DNA from: JAAYCI01 sp964370295 | GTDB lineage: Bacteria > Bacillota > Clostridia > Oscillospirales > Ruminococcaceae | Reading direction: 5' to 3' | Length of the DNA stretch: 52,941 bases | Assembly (NCBI GenBank): GCA_964370295.1 | Contig: CAYJIR010000014.1 | Coordinates: forward strand, 1-52,941 | Shown: positions 50,716-52,941 of the stretch, piece after piece | Layout of the letters: the number at the start of each line of letters is the position of its first letter | Numbering within the stretch: the first letter of the stretch is position 1 | The notes under the pieces: model-generated | Told to the model about the DNA's origin: nothing | The model's database searches: none | Seen by the model: the letters and a program-made list of their open reading frames with translations, nothing else | Made by a program: the position numbers and the translations under genes

Positions 50716-52806
50716 TTGAAAAACATACCCAGTTTATTTGGCAGCAAGGTGTTTAACAATACGGTGATGCGCGAAAGACTGCCAAAAGATATTTATAAAG
50801 CCCTGCAAAAAACAATTGAGCAAGGCAAGCATTTGGAACTTGAAGTGGCAAACGTAGTAGCCTGTGCTATGAAGGATTGGGCCACGGAAAACGGGGCCAC
50901 CCATTTTACCCATTGGTTCCAGCCGATGACCGGCGTCACGGCAGAAAAGCACGACAGCTTTATCTCTCCTTATGGAGAAGACGGCATCATTATGGAATTT
51001 TCCGGCAAAGAACTTGTGCGCGGCGAGCCGGACGCTTCCAGCTTTCCCTCCGGAGGCCTACGCGCCACATTTGAAGCACGGGGATACACCGTGTGGGACA
51101 CCACCTCCTATGCCTTCATCAAAGACAACAGCCTTTGCATCCCCACGGCTTTCTGCTCGTACAGTGGCGAAGCCTTAGATAAAAAAACACCTTTGCTTCG
51201 TTCGATGCAGGCCATAGATACCCAGGCAATGCGTGTGCTTCGCTTGTTTGGAAACCAAAAGGCCAAGCGTGTTGTCACCACCGTGGGTGCAGAGCAAGAG
51301 TATTTTTTGATAGACAAGGATATGTACCAAAAACGCTTGGACTTAATGACATGTGGGCGCACATTATTTGGCGCAAGACCCCCAAAGGGACAAGAGCTTG
51401 AAGACCATTATTTTGGAAGTTTAAAACCGCGTGTTTCGGCTTTTATGAAAGAGCTGGAGGAAGAACTATGGTCGCTTGGTGTGCTTGCCAAAACCAAACA
51501 CAACGAGGTAGCACCGGCACAGCATGAGCTAGCGCCTGTTTTCACCACCACCAATGTCGCCACAGATCAAAACCAGCTTATGATGGAACTGATGAAAAGC
51601 ATCGCAGGAAAGCACGGTTTGGTATGCCTTTTGCATGAAAAGCCGTTTGCAGGTGTCAACGGAAGTGGAAAACACAACAACTGGTCATTGTCGACCGACT
51701 ATGGGTCTAACCTTTTAGAGCCCGGTGACACACCGCATGAAAACGCACGATTTCTGCTTTTTTTATCGGCCGTAATCAAAGCCGTAGACGAATACCAAGA
51801 TTTACTTCGGCTGTCTGTGGCAAGTGCCGGCAACGATCATCGCCTTGGCGCCCATGAGGCGCCGCCGGCTATTGTTTCCGTTTTTTTAGGCGAAGAGCTA
51901 AGCGAAATCTTGCAAGCTATTCAAGATGGCTCTGACTATGTGGGGAAAGAGCGTGTGCAAATGCAAATCGGGGCCACGGTATTGCCACATTTCCCAAAAG
52001 ATAGTACAGACCGCAACCGCACCTCGCCTTTCGCTTTCACCGGCAATAAGTTCGAATTTCGAATGCTTGGTTCGGCCTTTTCGGTGGCAGGGCCGAACAT
52101 TGTGCTCAACACGGCTGTGGCAGAAGCTCTTTGCGAATTTGCCAATTCCTTGGAAGCGGCAGAAGATTTTCATGCCGCTTTGGCAAAAATCATTAAAGAA
52201 ACGATGCAAAAACACGCCCGTATTATTTTTAACGGCAACAACTATGCCACACAATGGCCGAAAGAAGCAAAAAAAAGAGGCCTTTTGAACCTGCAAACAA
52301 CGGTGGATGCCTTAAGCCGCTATGTAGAAGAAAAAAATATTCTCTTGTTTGAAAAACACGCGGTGTTCTCGAAAGAAGAGATACACTCGCGCTATGAAAT
52401 TTTGCTGGAAAATTATGGCAAAACATTGCACATAGAAGCATTGACGATGATTGATATGGTGAAAAAAGAGATTTTGGCCTCTTCTTTTGCCTTTCAAAGT
52501 GAATTGATGCATTTGTTTTTGCAAAAAAGAGAAGTGCAAAGCCTTTCTACTGCACCCGAGGAAGCTTTAGTGAAAAAGGTATCCGACTTGACACACGAGC
52601 TAAGCCATCAAGTAAACGGGCTGGAAGAAGCCTTGCTAAAAGCAAAAGAGGTTCATGGAAGTTTGGAGCAGGCACAGTATTATCGCAGGCATATCTATAC
52701 CGCCATGAATGAATTGCGGATGATAGCCGACGAACTGGAAACCCTGGTTCCAAAGAGGCAATGGCCCTATCCAAACTATGCAGATTTACTGTACAGTGTT
52801 CGTTGA
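50716..52806 (+). CDS. glnN: glutamine synthetase type III
   Basis: A GSIII of about 696 residues, the large type found in Bacteroides, cyanobacteria and Clostridia. Blocks: VGAEQEYFLID, HNEVAPAQHELAPVF, PFAGVNGSGKHNNWSLS, GNDHRLGAHEAPPAI and DRNRTSPFAFTGNKFEFRM. The C-terminal part is helical (LEEALLKAKEVHGSLEQAQYY). There is no ATG near the start. With AGGAG at 50701-50705, TTG 50716 (spacing 10, giving MKNIPSLFGSKVF) fits family N-termini best; TTG 50710 and GTG 50707 are alternatives. It starts 16 bases after asnA. The cell thus has both GSI and GSIII. Confidence 0.95.
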   Translation: MKNIPSLFGSKVFNNTVMRERLPKDIYKALQKTIEQGKHLELEVANVVACAMKDWATENGATHFTHWFQPMTGVTAEKHDSFISPYGEDGIIMEFSGKELVRGEPDASSFPSGGLRATFEARGYTVWDTTSYAFIKDNSLCIPTAFCSYSGEALDKKTPLLRSMQAIDTQAMRVLRLFGNQKAKRVVTTVGAEQEYFLIDKDMYQKRLDLMTCGRTLFGARPPKGQELEDHYFGSLKPRVSAFMKELEEELWSLGVLAKTKHNEVAPAQHELAPVFTTTNVATDQNQLMMELMKSIAGKHGLVCLLHEKPFAGVNGSGKHNNWSLSTDYGSNLLEPGDTPHENARFLLFLSAVIKAVDEYQDLLRLSVASAGNDHRLGAHEAPPAIVSVFLGEELSEILQAIQDGSDYVGKERVQMQIGATVLPHFPKDSTDRNRTSPFAFTGNKFEFRMLGSAFSVAGPNIVLNTAVAEALCEFANSLEAAEDFHAALAKIIKETMQKHARIIFNGNNYATQWPKEAKKRGLLNLQTTVDALSRYVEEKNILLFEKHAVFSKEEIHSRYEILLENYGKTLHIEALTMIDMVKKEILASSFAFQSELMHLFLQKREVQSLSTAPEEALVKKVSDLTHELSHQVNGLEEALLKAKEVHGSLEQAQYYRRHIYTAMNELRMIADELETLVPKRQWPYPNYADLLYSVR

Positions 52807-52859
52807 TCCTGCTTTTGTTTCTACAAACAAAAAGATAACCGCATTCCATTAAGGTTTAA

Positions 52860-52941
52860 ACCCACCGGCAAAAACGCTTTGTCCACCGTCCCTATAGAGG
52901 CTGCGCTTTCGCCCACTGCAAGGTTTATTTAGCAGGCATTA
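52860..52941. repeat. dispersed repeat at the right contig edge
   Basis: The window ends GTTTATTTAGCAGGCATTA, matching GTTTATTCAGCAGGCATTA near the left edge with one change, in the same orientation. Upstream part (52860-52920) is more divergent. Between the glnN stop and here, a weak TTTTGTTT / AAACAAAA hairpin (52812-52831) is the only terminator candidate. Confidence 0.55.

Noticed and set aside
1..52941. Prophage, insertion sequence or integrative element
   Set aside because: I found no transposase, integrase or phage structural gene. The dispersed repeats and remnants are the only mobile-like signs.

Overview
The window looks like one complete contig from a low-to-mid GC Firmicute of class Clostridia, probably an uncultured gut or anaerobic lineage. 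The evidence is a Trp-specific T-box leader, SD-led genes with GTG/TTG starts, a type III glutamine synthetase beside a short type I enzyme, an archaeal-type split glutamate synthase, an ANTAR antiterminator and a secreted protein with an SPQTG tail. There is no rRNA, tRNA, CRISPR array, transposase or phage gene. Both contig ends lie in copies of one dispersed repeat, and a 100-N gap sits in the first gene.

Layout. (1) 1-478: dispersed repeats, a terminator and a 28-bp perfect palindrome. (2) 479-3018 (-): secreted beta-helix-like repeat protein broken by the gap; overlapping the two gap edges restores one frame. (3) 3461-11370: a divergent cluster. Leftward are a GH3-family acyl-adenylating ligase and a heterodimeric ABC exporter; rightward is a fusion of an ATP-grasp ligase with a second GH3 domain. 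It has the parts for making and exporting a small amide or peptide-like conjugate. It is followed by a lipoprotein with two clostripain (C11) domains. (4) 15970-18263 (-): metal or metalloid module with two ArsR repressors, an ArsP/YraQ-type permease with a Cys-rich loop and a Cys-rich 2Fe-2S-like protein. (5) 18580-19833 (+): dicarboxylate/amino-acid:cation symporter. (6) 20577-26866 (+): Dlt-like operon of MBOAT acyltransferase, SGNH-like membrane protein, AMP-forming ligase, acyl carrier protein and a DASS carboxylate transporter. It suggests acylation of an envelope polymer with an imported carboxylate. (7) 27191-32721: DUF1566-type lipoprotein, zinc-ribbon/WG-repeat protein and GGDEF-EAL protein. 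(8) 33125-40879 (-): T-box-controlled trp operon trpE-G-D-C-F-aroF-B-A, with a DAHP synthase inserted. (9) 41140-52806: nitrogen assimilation. Leftward: gltB1-gltB2-gltB3-glnA-ANTAR-pyrG and an N-acetyl-sugar amidotransferase. Rightward: asnA-glnN.

The genes in region 9 share a logic of making and spending glutamine and asparagine amide nitrogen. The two divergent leaders (49434-49670) each carry a terminator within tens of bases of the promoter, and a competing hairpin that shows the same hexaloop AAAGGC. ANTAR proteins recognise hexaloops with A1 and G4, and one is encoded in the left operon, so paired antitermination of both operons is a good hypothesis. The three most promising undescribed systems are the GH3/ATP-grasp/ABC cluster, the Dlt-like operon with its own importer, and the twin attenuators.
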